DNA of 64,000 nucleotides, taken from NCBI RefSeq assembly GCF_001704275.1, contig NZ_CP011533.1:4340001-4404000 (forward strand). The letters run 5' to 3'. The notes beneath the pieces are model-generated. The model had not been told where the DNA came from, did not search any database, and saw only the letters and a program-made list of their open reading frames with translations. The position numbers were made by a program, and so were the translations under genes. Below, piece after piece: positions 1-9,211 of the stretch. Numbering within the stretch: position 1 is the first letter of the stretch; each line of letters starts with the position of its first letter. This DNA is from Streptomyces noursei ATCC 11455 (GTDB taxonomy: Bacteria; Actinomycetota; Actinomycetes; Streptomycetales; Streptomycetaceae).

Positions 1-179
1 GGCAGCAGGTCGGCGGCGCGCCGCACCGAGGCGTCGGAGACCCCCGAGACGGCCACCGGGCGATGCCCCGCGAGCTGCAGCGACGCGGCGAGCGCCGGCC
101 CGACGCGGCCGGCCCCGACGACTCCGACGGTGAGCCGGGCGGGCCTGTCCTGGGCCTCGATGGAGGGATGTGGGTTCAC
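1..179 (-). CDS. DUF2520 / Rossmann-like dehydrogenase-related protein, N-terminal part
   Basis: Only the first ~59 residues are inside the window; the gene runs off the left edge. Reading the minus strand from GTG at 179, an N-terminal nucleotide-binding fold is visible: a hydrophobic strand, then VGAGRVGPALA, a typical GxGxxG dinucleotide-binding loop at residues 18-30. This matches the Rossmann-like/DUF2520 family that sits next to pantothenate synthesis genes in many Streptomyces (from memory). A GGAAGG ribosome binding site lies about 10 nt before the GTG. It is divergent from the aldolase-like gene at 428. The family is inferred from the N-terminus only. Confidence 0.6.
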   Translation of the reverse strand, partial: MNPHPSIEAQDRPARLTVGVVGAGRVGPALAASLQLAGHRPVAVSGVSDASVRRAADLL

Positions 180-427
180 GTGGCGACGGCCTTCCGTTCC
201 AGTCCGCGAGGGGTACCGGACGATTCGTCGCCATGCTACGCGAGTGCCTCCCACCGCCCGGAGAGCTGTACGGAGGGTGAGACGAGGGTCTCCGAGCAGA
301 AACGGAACACCTCACTCCGGCCTGGTTCGGAGAGTTTTCCACAGGGCTCGCCGCGCCGGCGGCGCTCGCGCGATGATCGATACGACACCACGCGCGGACG
401 GCGCGGGACGAAGCAGAGGTGGGGGAC

Positions 428-1651
428 ATGATCGAGGGCGGAAAGCACCCGGCAGGCGGCGGACAGCACACCGGCGGGGACGGCGCGGTGGAGGACACGG
501 TGGTCGCCGCGGCCGACGACCGGGAGCGGCGGTTCGCCGCCTACCGCGGCTCGGTGCGGACGTTGTCCGGCGCTCGCCCGCCGGAGACGATCGCCGAGCG
601 GCTGGCCCGTCTGACGGCCGACTCCCCCGGCGTCTACGGCCTCGACGACTGGACGGACGTCTACGGCAACGACGACGGCATCGTCGGGGAGCTGGAGCGT
701 CGGACGGCCGACGCGCTGGGCACCGGGGCCGCCGTGTTCTTCCCGACCGGCACGATGGCGCAGCAGGTGGCGCTGCGCTGCTGGGCGGGCCGCACGGGCA
801 GTACGACGGTCGCCGGTCACCCGCTGTCCCACCTGGAGGTGCATGAGCGCGACGCCTACGCGGTGGTCAGCGGGCTGCGCATGGTGCATCCGACGGGCGC
901 CCCGCGCCTGCCGACCGCCGGCGAGATCTACGACCTCCAGGAACCCTTCGGCACCCTCGCACTCGAACTCCCGCTGCGGGACGCCGGATACGTCCTGCCC
1001 AGCTGGGAGGAGCTGTCGTCGGCGGTCGCCGCGGCGCGGGACCTGGACGCGGTGGTGCACTTCGACGGCGCCCGGCTGTGGCAGTGCGCACCGCACTTCG
1101 GCAGGGGGCTGCCGGAGATCGCCGCCCTCGCGGACAGCGTCTATGTCTCGTTCTACAAATCGCTGGGCGGGATAGCGGGTGCCGCTCTGGCCGGCACCGA
1201 GGAGTTCGTCGAGGAGGCCCGGGCCTGGCGGCACCGCTACGGCGGTCAGCTCTTCCAGCAGTGGCCGACCGCTCTCGCCGCGCTGGTCGGGTTGGAGCAG
1301 GAGCTTCCGCGACTGCCGCGGTACGTGGCCCAGGCCAAGGTCGTCGCCCGGGCGCTGCGGGAGGGTCTGGCGGAGGCCGGCGTGCCCTGGTTCCGGATCC
1401 ACCCCGAGGAGCCGCACACCCATGAGTTCCAGGTATGGCTGCCGCATCCACCGGAGGTTCTGAACGAGGCGGGCACCCGTCAGGCGGAGGAGACCCGGAC
1501 GACGCTGTTCGGCAGGTGGTTCGAGCCGGCCTCGGCCGGACCGCCGGGCGTGGCGATGACGGAGGTGACGGTCGCCTCCCCCGCGCTGGAGTGGACGGCG
1601 GAGGAGATACGCACGGCGGTGGGCGACTTCGTCCGGCGCATCGACGGCTGA
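428..1651 (+). CDS. Threonine aldolase / beta-eliminating lyase family protein
   Basis: A PLP-dependent fold-type I enzyme of 407 residues. The cofactor-binding lysine is visible in SFYKSLGG (K244) and the PLP-nitrogen-binding aspartate in HFDGARL (D213); the N-terminal YGNDDG segment and FFPTGTMAQ are also typical of threonine aldolases, which split beta-hydroxy amino acids into glycine and an aldehyde. It is longer than usual (about 340 residues) because of a ~45-residue charged N-terminal extension. ATG 428 is preferred over the in-frame GTG 419 because a GAGG Shine-Dalgarno at 416-419 is correctly spaced for 428 and overlaps 419. The substrate is not certain. Confidence 0.85.
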   Translation: MIEGGKHPAGGGQHTGGDGAVEDTVVAAADDRERRFAAYRGSVRTLSGARPPETIAERLARLTADSPGVYGLDDWTDVYGNDDGIVGELERRTADALGTGAAVFFPTGTMAQQVALRCWAGRTGSTTVAGHPLSHLEVHERDAYAVVSGLRMVHPTGAPRLPTAGEIYDLQEPFGTLALELPLRDAGYVLPSWEELSSAVAAARDLDAVVHFDGARLWQCAPHFGRGLPEIAALADSVYVSFYKSLGGIAGAALAGTEEFVEEARAWRHRYGGQLFQQWPTALAALVGLEQELPRLPRYVAQAKVVARALREGLAEAGVPWFRIHPEEPHTHEFQVWLPHPPEVLNEAGTRQAEETRTTLFGRWFEPASAGPPGVAMTEVTVASPALEWTAEEIRTAVGDFVRRIDG

Positions 1652-1752
1652 CGTCGGCCGGCACGGCCCCCTGGGCGACCCGGCGACGCATCTCGCGCGG
1701 ACCTCGGCGAGGACCGCCGCGAAACCCGCCACGAGCTCCCGGCAGGACCGCT

Positions 1753-1797
1753 CGTGCCCGTGCGGGTCGTGCCCATGCGGGTCGTGCCCATGCGGCC
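1753..1797. repeat. Three tandem 15-bp units (CGTGCCCATGCGGGT)
   Basis: Units lie at 1753-1767, 1768-1782 and 1783-1797; the first and last each differ slightly from the middle one. They sit in the ~200-bp space between the stop of the aldolase-like gene and the stop of the small gene at 1851. The unit length is a multiple of three, but no convincing coding frame uses it. It is probably a slippage-generated simple repeat. Confidence 0.7.
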
Positions 1798-1850
1798 CGG
1801 GGGTTTGCTGCGCGGACGGTTCGCGCTCGTGCCGTTGCCGCCGGGGCGGT

Positions 1851-2168
1851 TCATGCTCGGGCCGTTCCCGCGCGGTGCCGGCCGTCGTGCTCGGCGGGGA
1901 GCCGTCCGGCGACGGACCGGGCCGGTCCGGCCGGGCGGCCGTCCAGCGGGCGGGGGCCGTGGGCCAGCAGTGCCGCGGTGGCGCGTGCCAGCCGTCCGCC
2001 GCGCCCCCACCAGCGCTCGGCGGGTTCGCTGACCACGGCCTGGAAGCGGCGCCACTGCCGGACCTCCCGGACGGTGCGGGTGGTTTCCGCGTACGGTGCG
2101 GGCGGGGCGGCCTCGCCTCGCTGGGCGGCGCGGTAGCTGTCGAGGAGATGCTGCTGCATGGCGTTCAT
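1851..2168 (-). CDS. Small hypothetical protein, divergent from the ArsR-type regulator
   Basis: About 105 residues, family not recognised. The N-terminal half looks like real protein (MQQHLLDSYRAAQRGE, then a region rich in Arg and Trp with WRRFQAVVSEPAERWWGRGGR). The C-terminal part is Pro/Arg/Gly-rich and of low complexity. It has no signal peptide, membrane segment or Cys. It starts 100 bp from the divergent regulator and shares with it an 11-bp inverted repeat, so it may be that regulator's target. A GAGGG site lies just before ATG 2168; ATG 2159 is an equally good start. Coding status is moderately certain. Confidence 0.5.
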   Translation of the reverse strand: MNAMQQHLLDSYRAAQRGEAAPPAPYAETTRTVREVRQWRRFQAVVSEPAERWWGRGGRLARATAALLAHGPRPLDGRPAGPARSVAGRLPAEHDGRHRAGTARA

Positions 2169-2204
2169 GTCCCTCACTGTGGGACGGCGGAGCGGCCTCT
2201 GGCG

Positions 2205-2233
2205 CGTCGATTGACGAGAGCCGTCAATCGACG
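2205..2233. promoter_or_regulatory. 11-bp perfect inverted repeat, candidate ArsR-type operator
   Basis: The arms CGTCGATTGAC (2205-2215) and GTCAATCGACG (2223-2233) are exact reverse complements with a 7-nt spacer. It sits in the 100-bp divergent space between the small gene starting at 2168 and the HTH protein starting at 2269. ArsR-family repressors bind imperfect dyads of this size. Autoregulation plus control of the small gene is inferred from position. Confidence 0.6.
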
Positions 2234-2268
2234 ACACCGCAGGTCACGGCCTCGCGCATGATAGGTCC

Positions 2269-3378
2269 ATGGCCAACGTCATCGACATCACCGGGCTGCC
2301 GCCGGAGCGCGTCGTCTTCACGCCCTCCCCGCTGGCCGAGCTGAGTGCGGCGCTGCACGCGCTGTCCGAGCCGGGCCACCATCCGGGGCTGCACGGCTGG
2401 GTCACCGCGACCAACGCCGGGCTGAAGACCGACCTGGCGGACCGGCTGTGCGAGGCGGACTTCCTGTGGCGGTCCTCCCGCTCCGACATCCTGCTGCCCG
2501 CCCACCCCAAGGCGACGCTGCGGGAGGAGCTGGACGCGCTGGACAAGATCGACGACGAGCGGTTCGTGGCCGCCTTCTTCGAGATCAACTGCTCGGCCAG
2601 GTACACGCTTCCCACACCGTCGCCCCTGGTCGACGCCGGCGAACGGGCGCGCGTACGGGAGATGGCGGCGGCCCGCGGCCCGCGGCAGGCGGCGTTCACG
2701 GATCGGATGCTGACCGACCCCGACGGGCTGCGGGTGTGGCTGCGCCGCCTGTTCGAGGACTGCGAGGACGCCTTCTTCGGGGACATCTGGCGGCGGGTGG
2801 GCATCCAACTCGCCGCCGACGCCCGGCACAAGACCGAGCTGCTGCGGCACAAGGGCCTGGCCGAGACGCTGGCCGCGACCTCGCGGGCGTTGACGCTGGA
2901 CGAGGCGCAGGACGGCAGCGGCACCACCCGGATCCTGGTCGACAAGCTGGCCAGCGGGCGCACGACGGCGTTCGCCGACCCCGCCGATCCCGGGCTCACC
3001 CTGCTCCCGACCTCGTTCGGCTGGCCGCACCTGCTGTTCAGTCACGCGCCCGGCTGGCGTCCGGTGCTCCAATACCCGGTCGCCAGCCCGGAGTTGCCCG
3101 CCCCGGCCACGCTGGAGCTCGTCCAGCAACGGCTGGAGGCGCTCGGCCACCCGATGCGGATGCAGCTGTGCCGCACCCTGTCGCGGGGGCCGCACACGAC
3201 GGGGGAGCTGGCGACGGCGTTCGGCATCACGCCGCCGGAGGTGTCGCGGCACATCGCGGTACTGAAGAAGGCGGGGCTGCTGCAGACCCGGCGCCGCGGG
3301 CGCTATGTGCTGCACCAGCTGGACCTCCAGGTGGTGGCCCGGCTGGGCAGCGACTTCCTTGAGGGCGTGCTGCGCTGA
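2269..3378 (+). CDS. DUF5937 family protein with C-terminal ArsR-type winged helix
   Basis: A 369-residue protein with a long N-terminal domain of the DUF5937 type (start ITGLPPERVVFTPSPLAELSAALHAL) and a C-terminal winged helix, about residues 285-369. The winged helix carries LEALGHPMRMQLCRTL, the ArsR-like first helix, then TTGELATAFGITPPEVSRHIAVLKKAGLL as the recognition helix region and RRRGRYVLHQL as the wing. The domain order is typical of actinobacterial ArsR/SmtB relatives with an N-terminal sensor domain. No clustered Cys metal site is visible, so the ligand is unknown. An inverted repeat at 2205-2233 upstream suggests autoregulation. Confidence 0.85.
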   Translation: MANVIDITGLPPERVVFTPSPLAELSAALHALSEPGHHPGLHGWVTATNAGLKTDLADRLCEADFLWRSSRSDILLPAHPKATLREELDALDKIDDERFVAAFFEINCSARYTLPTPSPLVDAGERARVREMAAARGPRQAAFTDRMLTDPDGLRVWLRRLFEDCEDAFFGDIWRRVGIQLAADARHKTELLRHKGLAETLAATSRALTLDEAQDGSGTTRILVDKLASGRTTAFADPADPGLTLLPTSFGWPHLLFSHAPGWRPVLQYPVASPELPAPATLELVQQRLEALGHPMRMQLCRTLSRGPHTTGELATAFGITPPEVSRHIAVLKKAGLLQTRRRGRYVLHQLDLQVVARLGSDFLEGVLR

Positions 3379-3418
3379 GGGGCGGCAGCTACGGCGCGGG
3401 CCGCCGCCCCACCGCCCG

Positions 3419-4126
3419 TCAGTTCTGTTGCAGGAAGGTCTTCGCCAGGGCGTCGCCACGGCCGACCGCGTCGGCGTGGCTCTCGATCGGCGATGCCCGG
3501 GAGTCCTTGAACAGCAGGTAGGTGACGCCCGCATCCGCGCCGCCGGTCTCGGGGTTGGGGTCGATGCCCAGCCCCTTGGCGGCCGCGTAGGACGCCTCGC
3601 CGATGATCTTCTCCGGTCCGGTGTCGCCGACGGCGGCGTATTCGACCTGGTTGTTGTAGATGATGGCGACCACGCCGCCGCCCTTGATGCCCGCGGACTC
3701 GTAGTTCCAGATGCCGCTGACGCTGGGCACCACGACATAGGGGAGCTTCGCGGCGTTCAACGGCTTGCCGTCGGACTGGTGGAAGCGGGTGTCGTCCTGG
3801 AACCAGGGGTCGGTGTCGGCGTTGCACTGCGCGGTGATCTGCCCGTCGCAGTCGATGTCCATGTCGGCCTTCCAGAAGACGGCGCCGTTCTTGCCGCAGA
3901 CCGGGACGGTGGCCGAAGTCTCCTCGTCGGTCCGGTACTTGCCGTTGGATATCTGCTTGCAGTCCTTGAGTTTGGCGAGCAGTTGGGCCGCGGAGACCGA
4001 GCCTTCCTGGAGGGCGGCGTGCGGCGCGGCCCGGTGGGCGGCCGGCTGGGCGGTGGCGGGAAGGGCCGCGGCGGTGAGGAGGGCGGCGCCGGAGGCGGTG
4101 GCGAGGGCGAGCGTTCTGCTGCGCAC
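3419..4126 (-). CDS. Secreted glycoside hydrolase family 75 (fungal-type) chitosanase
   Basis: A 235-residue exported enzyme expected to cut chitosan outside the cell. A signal peptide starts VRSRTLALATASGAALL and ends near ATAQPA. The mature part has the GH75 core: CKQISNGKYRTDE, a VPVCGKNGAVFWKADMDIDC segment containing the conserved acidic DMDIDCDG region, and DTDPWFQDD. GTG 4126 is chosen because AGAAGGG lies ~10 nt upstream and because the longer reading from ATG 4168 would run through the palindromic operator at 4140-4158. It is monocistronic, with convergent neighbours. The CsnR-type box implies induction by chitosan oligosaccharides. Confidence 0.85.
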   Translation of the reverse strand: MRSRTLALATASGAALLTAAALPATAQPAAHRAAPHAALQEGSVSAAQLLAKLKDCKQISNGKYRTDEETSATVPVCGKNGAVFWKADMDIDCDGQITAQCNADTDPWFQDDTRFHQSDGKPLNAAKLPYVVVPSVSGIWNYESAGIKGGGVVAIIYNNQVEYAAVGDTGPEKIIGEASYAAAKGLGIDPNPETGGADAGVTYLLFKDSRASPIESHADAVGRGDALAKTFLQQN

Positions 4127-4139
4127 AGGGAACCCTTCT

Positions 4140-4158
4140 GTTAGGAAAGTTTCCTTAC
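4140..4158 (-). promoter_or_regulatory. CsnR-type operator (GTTAGGAAAGTTTCCTTAC)
   Basis: A 19-bp palindrome with one mismatch, centred 23 bp upstream of the chitosanase GTG. Its core AGGAAAGTTTCCT equals the operator described for CsnR, the ROK-family repressor of chitosanase genes in Streptomyces (recalled as AGGAAA[G/C]TTTCCT). Position next to a GH75 gene agrees with that regulon. The repressor gene itself is not in this window. Confidence 0.85.
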
Positions 4159-4273
4159 CGCGCGCCAATCTGCCGCCATTTACGTGTTCACGTCAATACT
4201 CGTGCCGGACGTCGCCCGTACCGCGACGACCGGGCCGGGCCGGCCCCGCACCCGCCCCGCCCGGTCCGCCGCG

Positions 4274-4957
4274 CTACGCCCCGGCGCCCCCGGCCCGGAC
4301 CAACCCCGTCTCGTACGCGAGCACCACCGCCTGGACCCGGTCCCGCAGGCTCAACTTCGTCAGGATCCGGCCCACATGGGTCTTGACCGTGGCCTCGGAC
4401 AGCACCAGCCGCGCGGCGATCTCGCCGTTCGACAGCCCCTGCGCGACGAGCAGCAGCACCTCCCGCTCGCGATCGGTCAGCCGCTCCAACTCGGGCCGCG
4501 CGGGCTCACCGGCAGTGGCGGGCAGCATCGGCGTGAAGCGGTCCAGCAGGCGGCGGGTGGTGGACGGGGCGACGACCGCGTCCCCGCTGTGCACCGACCG
4601 GATCGCGGCGAGGAGTTCGCTCGGCGGGACGTCCTTGAGCATGAAGCCGCTGGCCCCGGCCTTCAGTGCGGAGAAGGCGTACTCGTCCAGGTCGAAGGTG
4701 GTCAGGATGAGCACCTTCGGGGCGCCCTCGGGCTGTCCGCCCCCGCAGATCCGGCGGGTGGTCTCGACCCCGTCGAGATGCGGCATCCGGACGTCCATGA
4801 GGATCACGTCCACGTCGGTGGAACGCAGCACCTCCAGGGCCTGCACCCCGTCGCCCGCCTCGGCGACGACCTCCATGTCGGGCTGTGCGGCCAGCACCAT
4901 CCGGAAGCCGGTGCGCAGCAGCACCTGGTCGTCGACGAGCATCACGCGGATGGTCAT
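4274..4957 (-). CDS. NarL/FixJ-family response regulator
   Basis: A 227-residue two-domain regulator. The receiver domain (residues 1-120) has the acidic pair D9-D10, the phospho-acceptor D55 in ILMDVRMP, and LKD near residue 107. The C-terminal LuxR-type HTH (about 155-220) has LTDREREVLLLVAQGLSNGEIA followed by EATVKTHVGRILTKL. It lies 187 bp downstream of the histidine kinase on the same strand and is surely its partner. Target genes are unknown; nothing adjacent is an obvious one. Confidence 0.95.
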   Translation of the reverse strand: MTIRVMLVDDQVLLRTGFRMVLAAQPDMEVVAEAGDGVQALEVLRSTDVDVILMDVRMPHLDGVETTRRICGGGQPEGAPKVLILTTFDLDEYAFSALKAGASGFMLKDVPPSELLAAIRSVHSGDAVVAPSTTRRLLDRFTPMLPATAGEPARPELERLTDREREVLLLVAQGLSNGEIAARLVLSEATVKTHVGRILTKLSLRDRVQAVVLAYETGLVRAGGAGA

Positions 4958-5144
4958 GGCAGGGGAATCCCTTCACAGGTTGCCTGGGTCGGCTGGGTCG
5001 GCTGGGGCTAGTGGGACGGAAGCGAGCGGGATGGCCCCGAACGGGACCACGACGGACGGAGCCGGGCCGCGCGGGACCCCATCGTCCTACGGGAGCGGCC
5101 CCGTGACGTGCCGGGCCGGCGCGGCGGCGGCGCGGACGGGCCCC

Positions 5145-6350
5145 TCACCGCTCCGCCTTGAGCGGCAGCACGGCGTTGACCCGGAAGCCGCCGCCCGGCC
5201 GCGGCCCGGCGTCGAGGATCCCACCGACCATGCCCACCCGCTCGCGCATACCGATCAGGCCGTGGCCGAGCCCGTCCTCGCCGCCCGACTCGTAGAGCTC
5301 GTGCCGCGCGCCGCGGCCGTCGTCCTCGACGAGCAGATCGAGGTCGTCGTCCCGGTAGGTGAGGCGGACGGTGGCGCTGACACCGGAGCCGCCGTGCTTG
5401 CGGGTGTTGGTCAGCGCCTCCTGGACGATGCGGTACGCGGTCAGTTCGACGCTGCTGGGCAACGGGCGTGGCTCGCCGACCACCCGGAAGTCGACCGGCA
5501 GCCCCGCGCCCCGGACCTGGTCTATGAGATCGGCGAGCTGCTCGACGCCGGGCTGCGGCACATACTCCCCGCCCTCGGCCTGCTCGCCGGTGCGCAGCAC
5601 GCCCAGCAGCCGGCGCATCTCGGCCAGCGCCTGCCGACCCGTGCCGGAGATCGTCTCCAGTGCCTGCCGGGCCTGATCGGGCGCGGCATCGAGGACGTAG
5701 GCGGCGCCGTCGGCCTGGACGACCATCACCGAGACGTTGTGCGCGACGACGTCGTGCAGCTCGCGGGCGATCCGGGCGCGCTCGGCCGCGACCGCGATCC
5801 GGGACTGGGCCTCGCGCTCCTTCTCCAGGCGGGTGGCCTTCTCCTCCAACTGCGCCCAGTAGGCGCGGCGGGTGCGGATCGAATCGCCCAGCACCCAGGC
5901 CAGCACGAACGGCACGGTGAGCAGCACCGCGAAGAACGCCATCGCCCACAACGGCGTTGCGACCGGTCCCTCCCGGAAGCGGAGTTGGGACAGCCCGGGG
6001 CCGATCAGCGCGGCGGCCAGTGCGAAGCGTGAGGCCCAGCGGCGGGCCGAGGTCTCCGAGGCGACGGTGTAGATGATCACCAGCATCGCGAAGTCGCCCG
6101 TGTTGGGCGGCACGTCGAAGATCAGCTGGCCGATGCCGAGGGCGGCGGTCAGCAGCAGCATCTTGACCGGGTACTTCCGGCGCAGGGCGATGACCAGGCA
6201 CAGCCCGATGCTGAAGAACAGGCCGAGGAACTTGCCCTCGATGCCCGACCGGGAGATGACCCACAACCCGGTGAGCCCGAAGAGGAGGAAAGCCCAGAAG
6301 CTGTCCACTCCCGTCGGGTGCCTGCGGAGGAAGTCATAGAGGCGCTGCAC
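5145..6350 (-). CDS. Sensor histidine kinase, HisKA_3 type
   Basis: A 401-residue membrane kinase. Four to six hydrophobic segments occupy residues ~15-155, with almost no extracellular loop, so it probably senses within the membrane. A coiled linker follows ([17 protein letters not shown]), then the dimerisation/phosphoacceptor box [19 protein letters not shown] with H199. The ATPase domain has an N-box ([13 protein letters not shown]), a DDGRG G1 box and [11 protein letters not shown]. It starts with GTG and only a weak GGG site is visible upstream. It is co-directional with the response regulator at 4274-4957. Confidence 0.93.
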   Translation of the reverse strand: MQRLYDFLRRHPTGVDSFWAFLLFGLTGLWVISRSGIEGKFLGLFFSIGLCLVIALRRKYPVKMLLLTAALGIGQLIFDVPPNTGDFAMLVIIYTVASETSARRWASRFALAAALIGPGLSQLRFREGPVATPLWAMAFFAVLLTVPFVLAWVLGDSIRTRRAYWAQLEEKATRLEKEREAQSRIAVAAERARIARELHDVVAHNVSVMVVQADGAAYVLDAAPDQARQALETISGTGRQALAEMRRLLGVLRTGEQAEGGEYVPQPGVEQLADLIDQVRGAGLPVDFRVVGEPRPLPSSVELTAYRIVQEALTNTRKHGGSGVSATVRLTYRDDDLDLLVEDDGRGARHELYESGGEDGLGHGLIGMRERVGMVGGILDAGPRPGGGFRVNAVLPLKAER

Positions 6351-6626
6351 GTAACCCAGCGTAGGCAGCGCAGAGGGGTAGCGGAGTCAACCGGAGGGGC
6401 GATCCTCTTCGGTGGGGCCTACTCCGCTAGGTGGAGGCCCCATGCGCCAATTGCGTCGACCCCAGGGGCGACACATGATCACAAAGCCCACGCGCCCCCC
6501 GCGGCACCCCCGGAGGAACGCCCGCCACCAGCGGCTTTCCTCCCCGCCCAGGCTCATACCGCAGGCCGACCGTCACACCACGGGGCGACCCTCCTCGCCC
6601 CGTGCCGCCCCCGTACCGTGGTGCGT

Positions 6627-7805
6627 GTGACGACACAGGGACGCGGGCCGGCGGCGAACGAGCACCGGCACGCCCGGCCGGCGACCGCCGAGGACCACCA
6701 CCCCGCCGCGCCCTCCGGCCCCGGCACCGACGGCTCCGCCGACCCGGCCGCCGCCGACGGCACCTGGCGCGGCTGGCGGGAGGCGACCGAGCACGCGCTC
6801 TACGGTCCCGACGGCTTCTACACCCGCCCCGGCGGCCCCGGCCCCGCCGGCCACTTCCGCACCTCCGTCCACGCCTCCCCGCTGTACGCCGGCGCCGTCG
6901 CCACCCTCCTCCGCCGGGTCGACGCCGCACTCGGGCACCCCGACGAGCTGGCCCTGGTCGACGTCGGCGCGGGCCGCGGCGAGCTGCTCACCGGCGTGCT
7001 GGCCGCCCTGCCCGAGGACGTGCGCGCACGGCTGCGCCCGTACGCCGTCGAACGCGCCGCGCGCCCCCAGGGCCTCGACCCCCGCATCGCCTGGCGCGCC
7101 GAGCTGCCCGCCCCGGGCTCTCTCACCGGCCTGCTCTTCGCCAACGAGTGGCTGGACAACGTCCCGGTGGACGTCGTCGAGACGGACGCCGACGGCGTAC
7201 CGCGCCGGGTCCTGGTCCGGGCCGACGGCACGGAACGGCTGGGTCCGCCCGTCGACGGCCCGGACGCGGAGTGGCTCGCCCGCTGGTGGCCGCCCGTCGC
7301 GCCGGAGGCCGACGCCGGCCCCGCCACCGGGTCGCGCGCCGAGATCGGCCGCCCCCGGGACGCCGCCTGGGCGCGCGCCGTCCGCACCCTCCGCGCCGGG
7401 CTCGCGGTCGCCGTCGACTACGCCCACCACCGCGCCGACCGGCCCCCCTTCGGCACCCTCACCGGCTTCCGGGAAGGTCGCGAGGTCCGCCCCGTCCCGG
7501 ACGGCAGCTGCGACCTCACCGCGCACGTCGCGCTGGACGCCTGCGCCGGCCCGGCCGCCGAGCGACTGACCCAGCGCGCCGCGCTGCACGCCCTCGGCGT
7601 GGCCGGTCGCCGCCCGCCGCTGTCCCTGGCCGGCACCGACCCGGCCGGCTACCTACGGGCGCTCGGCGCGGCCGGGGACGCCGCGGAACTGACCGATCCG
7701 GCGGGCCTGGGCGGCTTCGGCTGGCTGCTGGAGCCGGTCGGCGGCACCGCGTGCGCCGGCCTGCTCACCTCCGACGGCCCGGACCGACCGCACCCCACGG
7801 CCTGA
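6627..7805 (+). CDS. MidA/NDUFAF7-type SAM-dependent methyltransferase (DUF185)
   Basis: About 392 residues. After a Pro/Ala-rich disordered N-terminus comes YGPDGFYTR...[13 protein letters not shown], the family's opening block, then the SAM-binding loop [13 protein letters not shown] and the hallmark [13 protein letters not shown] (family form NExxDxxP). The mitochondrial homologue NDUFAF7 dimethylates an arginine of the complex I subunit NDUFS2, and the next gene here encodes the bacterial counterpart NuoD. The start is uncertain: GTG 6621 and GTG 6627 are both in frame and neither has a clear ribosome binding site. The real start may be leaderless. Confidence 0.85.
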   Translation: MTTQGRGPAANEHRHARPATAEDHHPAAPSGPGTDGSADPAAADGTWRGWREATEHALYGPDGFYTRPGGPGPAGHFRTSVHASPLYAGAVATLLRRVDAALGHPDELALVDVGAGRGELLTGVLAALPEDVRARLRPYAVERAARPQGLDPRIAWRAELPAPGSLTGLLFANEWLDNVPVDVVETDADGVPRRVLVRADGTERLGPPVDGPDAEWLARWWPPVAPEADAGPATGSRAEIGRPRDAAWARAVRTLRAGLAVAVDYAHHRADRPPFGTLTGFREGREVRPVPDGSCDLTAHVALDACAGPAAERLTQRAALHALGVAGRRPPLSLAGTDPAGYLRALGAAGDAAELTDPAGLGGFGWLLEPVGGTACAGLLTSDGPDRPHPTA

Positions 7806-7926
7806 CCGCACGGCCGCCGCGTGGCCGCGCCCCATGACCCGACCCCGCCGCCCGGCCCTCGGTCGGGCCCGTTCCACACCACGGACCACCCAGCTCCGCT
7901 TCGCCCCGCCCTGCGACACTGTCCCC

Positions 7927-9069
7927 ATGACGGAGACGACGGTCGGCATCGGCGGCGCGGCGGAGAGCACCGACATGGTGCTGAACATCGGCCCGCAGCA
8001 CCCCTCCACGCACGGCGTGCTGCGGCTGCGCCTCGTCCTGGACGGCGAGCGCATCCGGCACGCCGAGCCGGTGATCGGCTACATGCACCGCGGCGCCGAG
8101 AAGCTCTTCGAGGCCCGCGACTACCGCCAGATCATCATGCTCGCCAACCGCCACGACTGGCTGTCGGCGTTCTCCAACGAGCTGGGCGTGGTGCTCGGCG
8201 TCGAGCGGATGCTCGGCATGGAGGTCCCCGAACGCGCGGTGTGGACCCGCACGCTGCTCGCCGAGCTGAACCGCGTCCTGAACCACCTGATGTTCCTCGG
8301 CTCGTACCCGCTGGAGCTCGGCGGCATCACCCCCGTCTTCTACGCGTTCCGGGAGCGCGAGGAGCTGCAGACCGTCATGGAGGAGATCTCCGGCGGCCGG
8401 ATGCACTACATGTTCAACCGGGTCGGCGGCCTCAAGGAGGACCTGCCCGCCGGCTGGCTCGGCCGGGCCCGGCAGGCCGTCGCCGACGTCCGCTCCCGTA
8501 TGGGCGTCTTCGACGACCTGGTGCTGGGCAACGAGATCTTCCGCGGTCGCACCCGCGGCGTCGGCGTGCTGACCCGTGAGACGGTGCACGCCTATGGTGT
8601 CTCCGGGCCGATCGCCCGCGCGTCCGGCGTCGACTTCGACCTGCGGCGCGACGAGCCGTACCTCGCCTACGGGGAGCTGCAGTCCACGCTCAGGGTCGTC
8701 ACCAAGGAGGAGGGCGACTGCCTGGCCCGCTTCGAGTGCCTGCTGGAGCAGACCCACAACTCCCTCGACCTGGCCGACGCCTGCCTGGACCGGATCGCGG
8801 AGCTGCCGCCCGGTCCGATCAACCAGCGTCTGCCCAAGGTCCTCAAGGCCCCCGAGGGCGCGACCTACGCCTGGACCGAGAACCCGCTCGGCATCAACGG
8901 CTACTACCTGGTCTCCAAGGGCGAGAAGACCCCCTACCGCCTGAAGTTGCGCTCCGCGTCGTACAACAACATCCAGGCGCTGACGGAGCTGTTGCCGGGG
9001 ACCCTGATCGCCGACATGGTCGCCATCCTGGGGTCGATGTTCTTCGTGGTCGGGGACATCGACAAGTAG
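7927..9069 (+). CDS. nuoD: Orphan NADH-quinone oxidoreductase subunit D-like protein
   Basis: 380 residues, the full length of NuoD/49-kDa family proteins. Conserved blocks are [16 protein letters not shown] (residues 19-34), [13 protein letters not shown] (50-62), [30 protein letters not shown] and the C-terminal GDIDK. In complex I this subunit, with NuoB, shapes the quinone pocket near cluster N2. No other nuo gene is near, so this is a second, stand-alone copy; its complex is unknown. R55 in HRGAEKL aligns, by my reading, with the arginine methylated by NDUFAF7, and the methyltransferase is the gene just upstream. ATG 7927 fits the family N-terminus. Confidence 0.9.
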   Translation: MTETTVGIGGAAESTDMVLNIGPQHPSTHGVLRLRLVLDGERIRHAEPVIGYMHRGAEKLFEARDYRQIIMLANRHDWLSAFSNELGVVLGVERMLGMEVPERAVWTRTLLAELNRVLNHLMFLGSYPLELGGITPVFYAFREREELQTVMEEISGGRMHYMFNRVGGLKEDLPAGWLGRARQAVADVRSRMGVFDDLVLGNEIFRGRTRGVGVLTRETVHAYGVSGPIARASGVDFDLRRDEPYLAYGELQSTLRVVTKEEGDCLARFECLLEQTHNSLDLADACLDRIAELPPGPINQRLPKVLKAPEGATYAWTENPLGINGYYLVSKGEKTPYRLKLRSASYNNIQALTELLPGTLIADMVAILGSMFFVVGDIDK

Positions 9070-9139
9070 CCGGACCGCCGGGGGCCTCGACGCGTCGCCG
9101 GCGCACGACGGCCCGCGGCGGTCGCCCCCGTACGACACG

Positions 9140-9184
9140 GCGGCGGGGAGCCCGTCCACAGGCTGTGGACGAACTCCCCGCCGC
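9140..9184. terminator. Bidirectional hairpin terminator
   Basis: An 11-bp outer stem (9140-9150 with 9174-9184) and an 8-bp inner stem (9153-9160 with 9164-9171) separated by 2-nt bulges. It lies between the convergent ends of nuoD (9069) and the coiled-coil gene (9212). There is no T-tract, which is common for Streptomyces terminators. Confidence 0.7.
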
Positions 9185-9211
9185 TCGGTGCGTTCTGCCG
9201 CCTTCCGGCGC

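Noticed and set aside
236..1732. Long open frame on the minus strand across the aldolase gene
   Set aside because: Its protein is Arg/Gly/Pro-rich without family resemblance, and the opposite frame has clear PLP-enzyme motifs. It is a high-GC shadow.
4127..4168. Longer N-terminus of the chitosanase from ATG 4168
   Set aside because: It would translate the CsnR-type operator and put 14 charged residues before the signal peptide; GTG 4126 has a better ribosome binding site.
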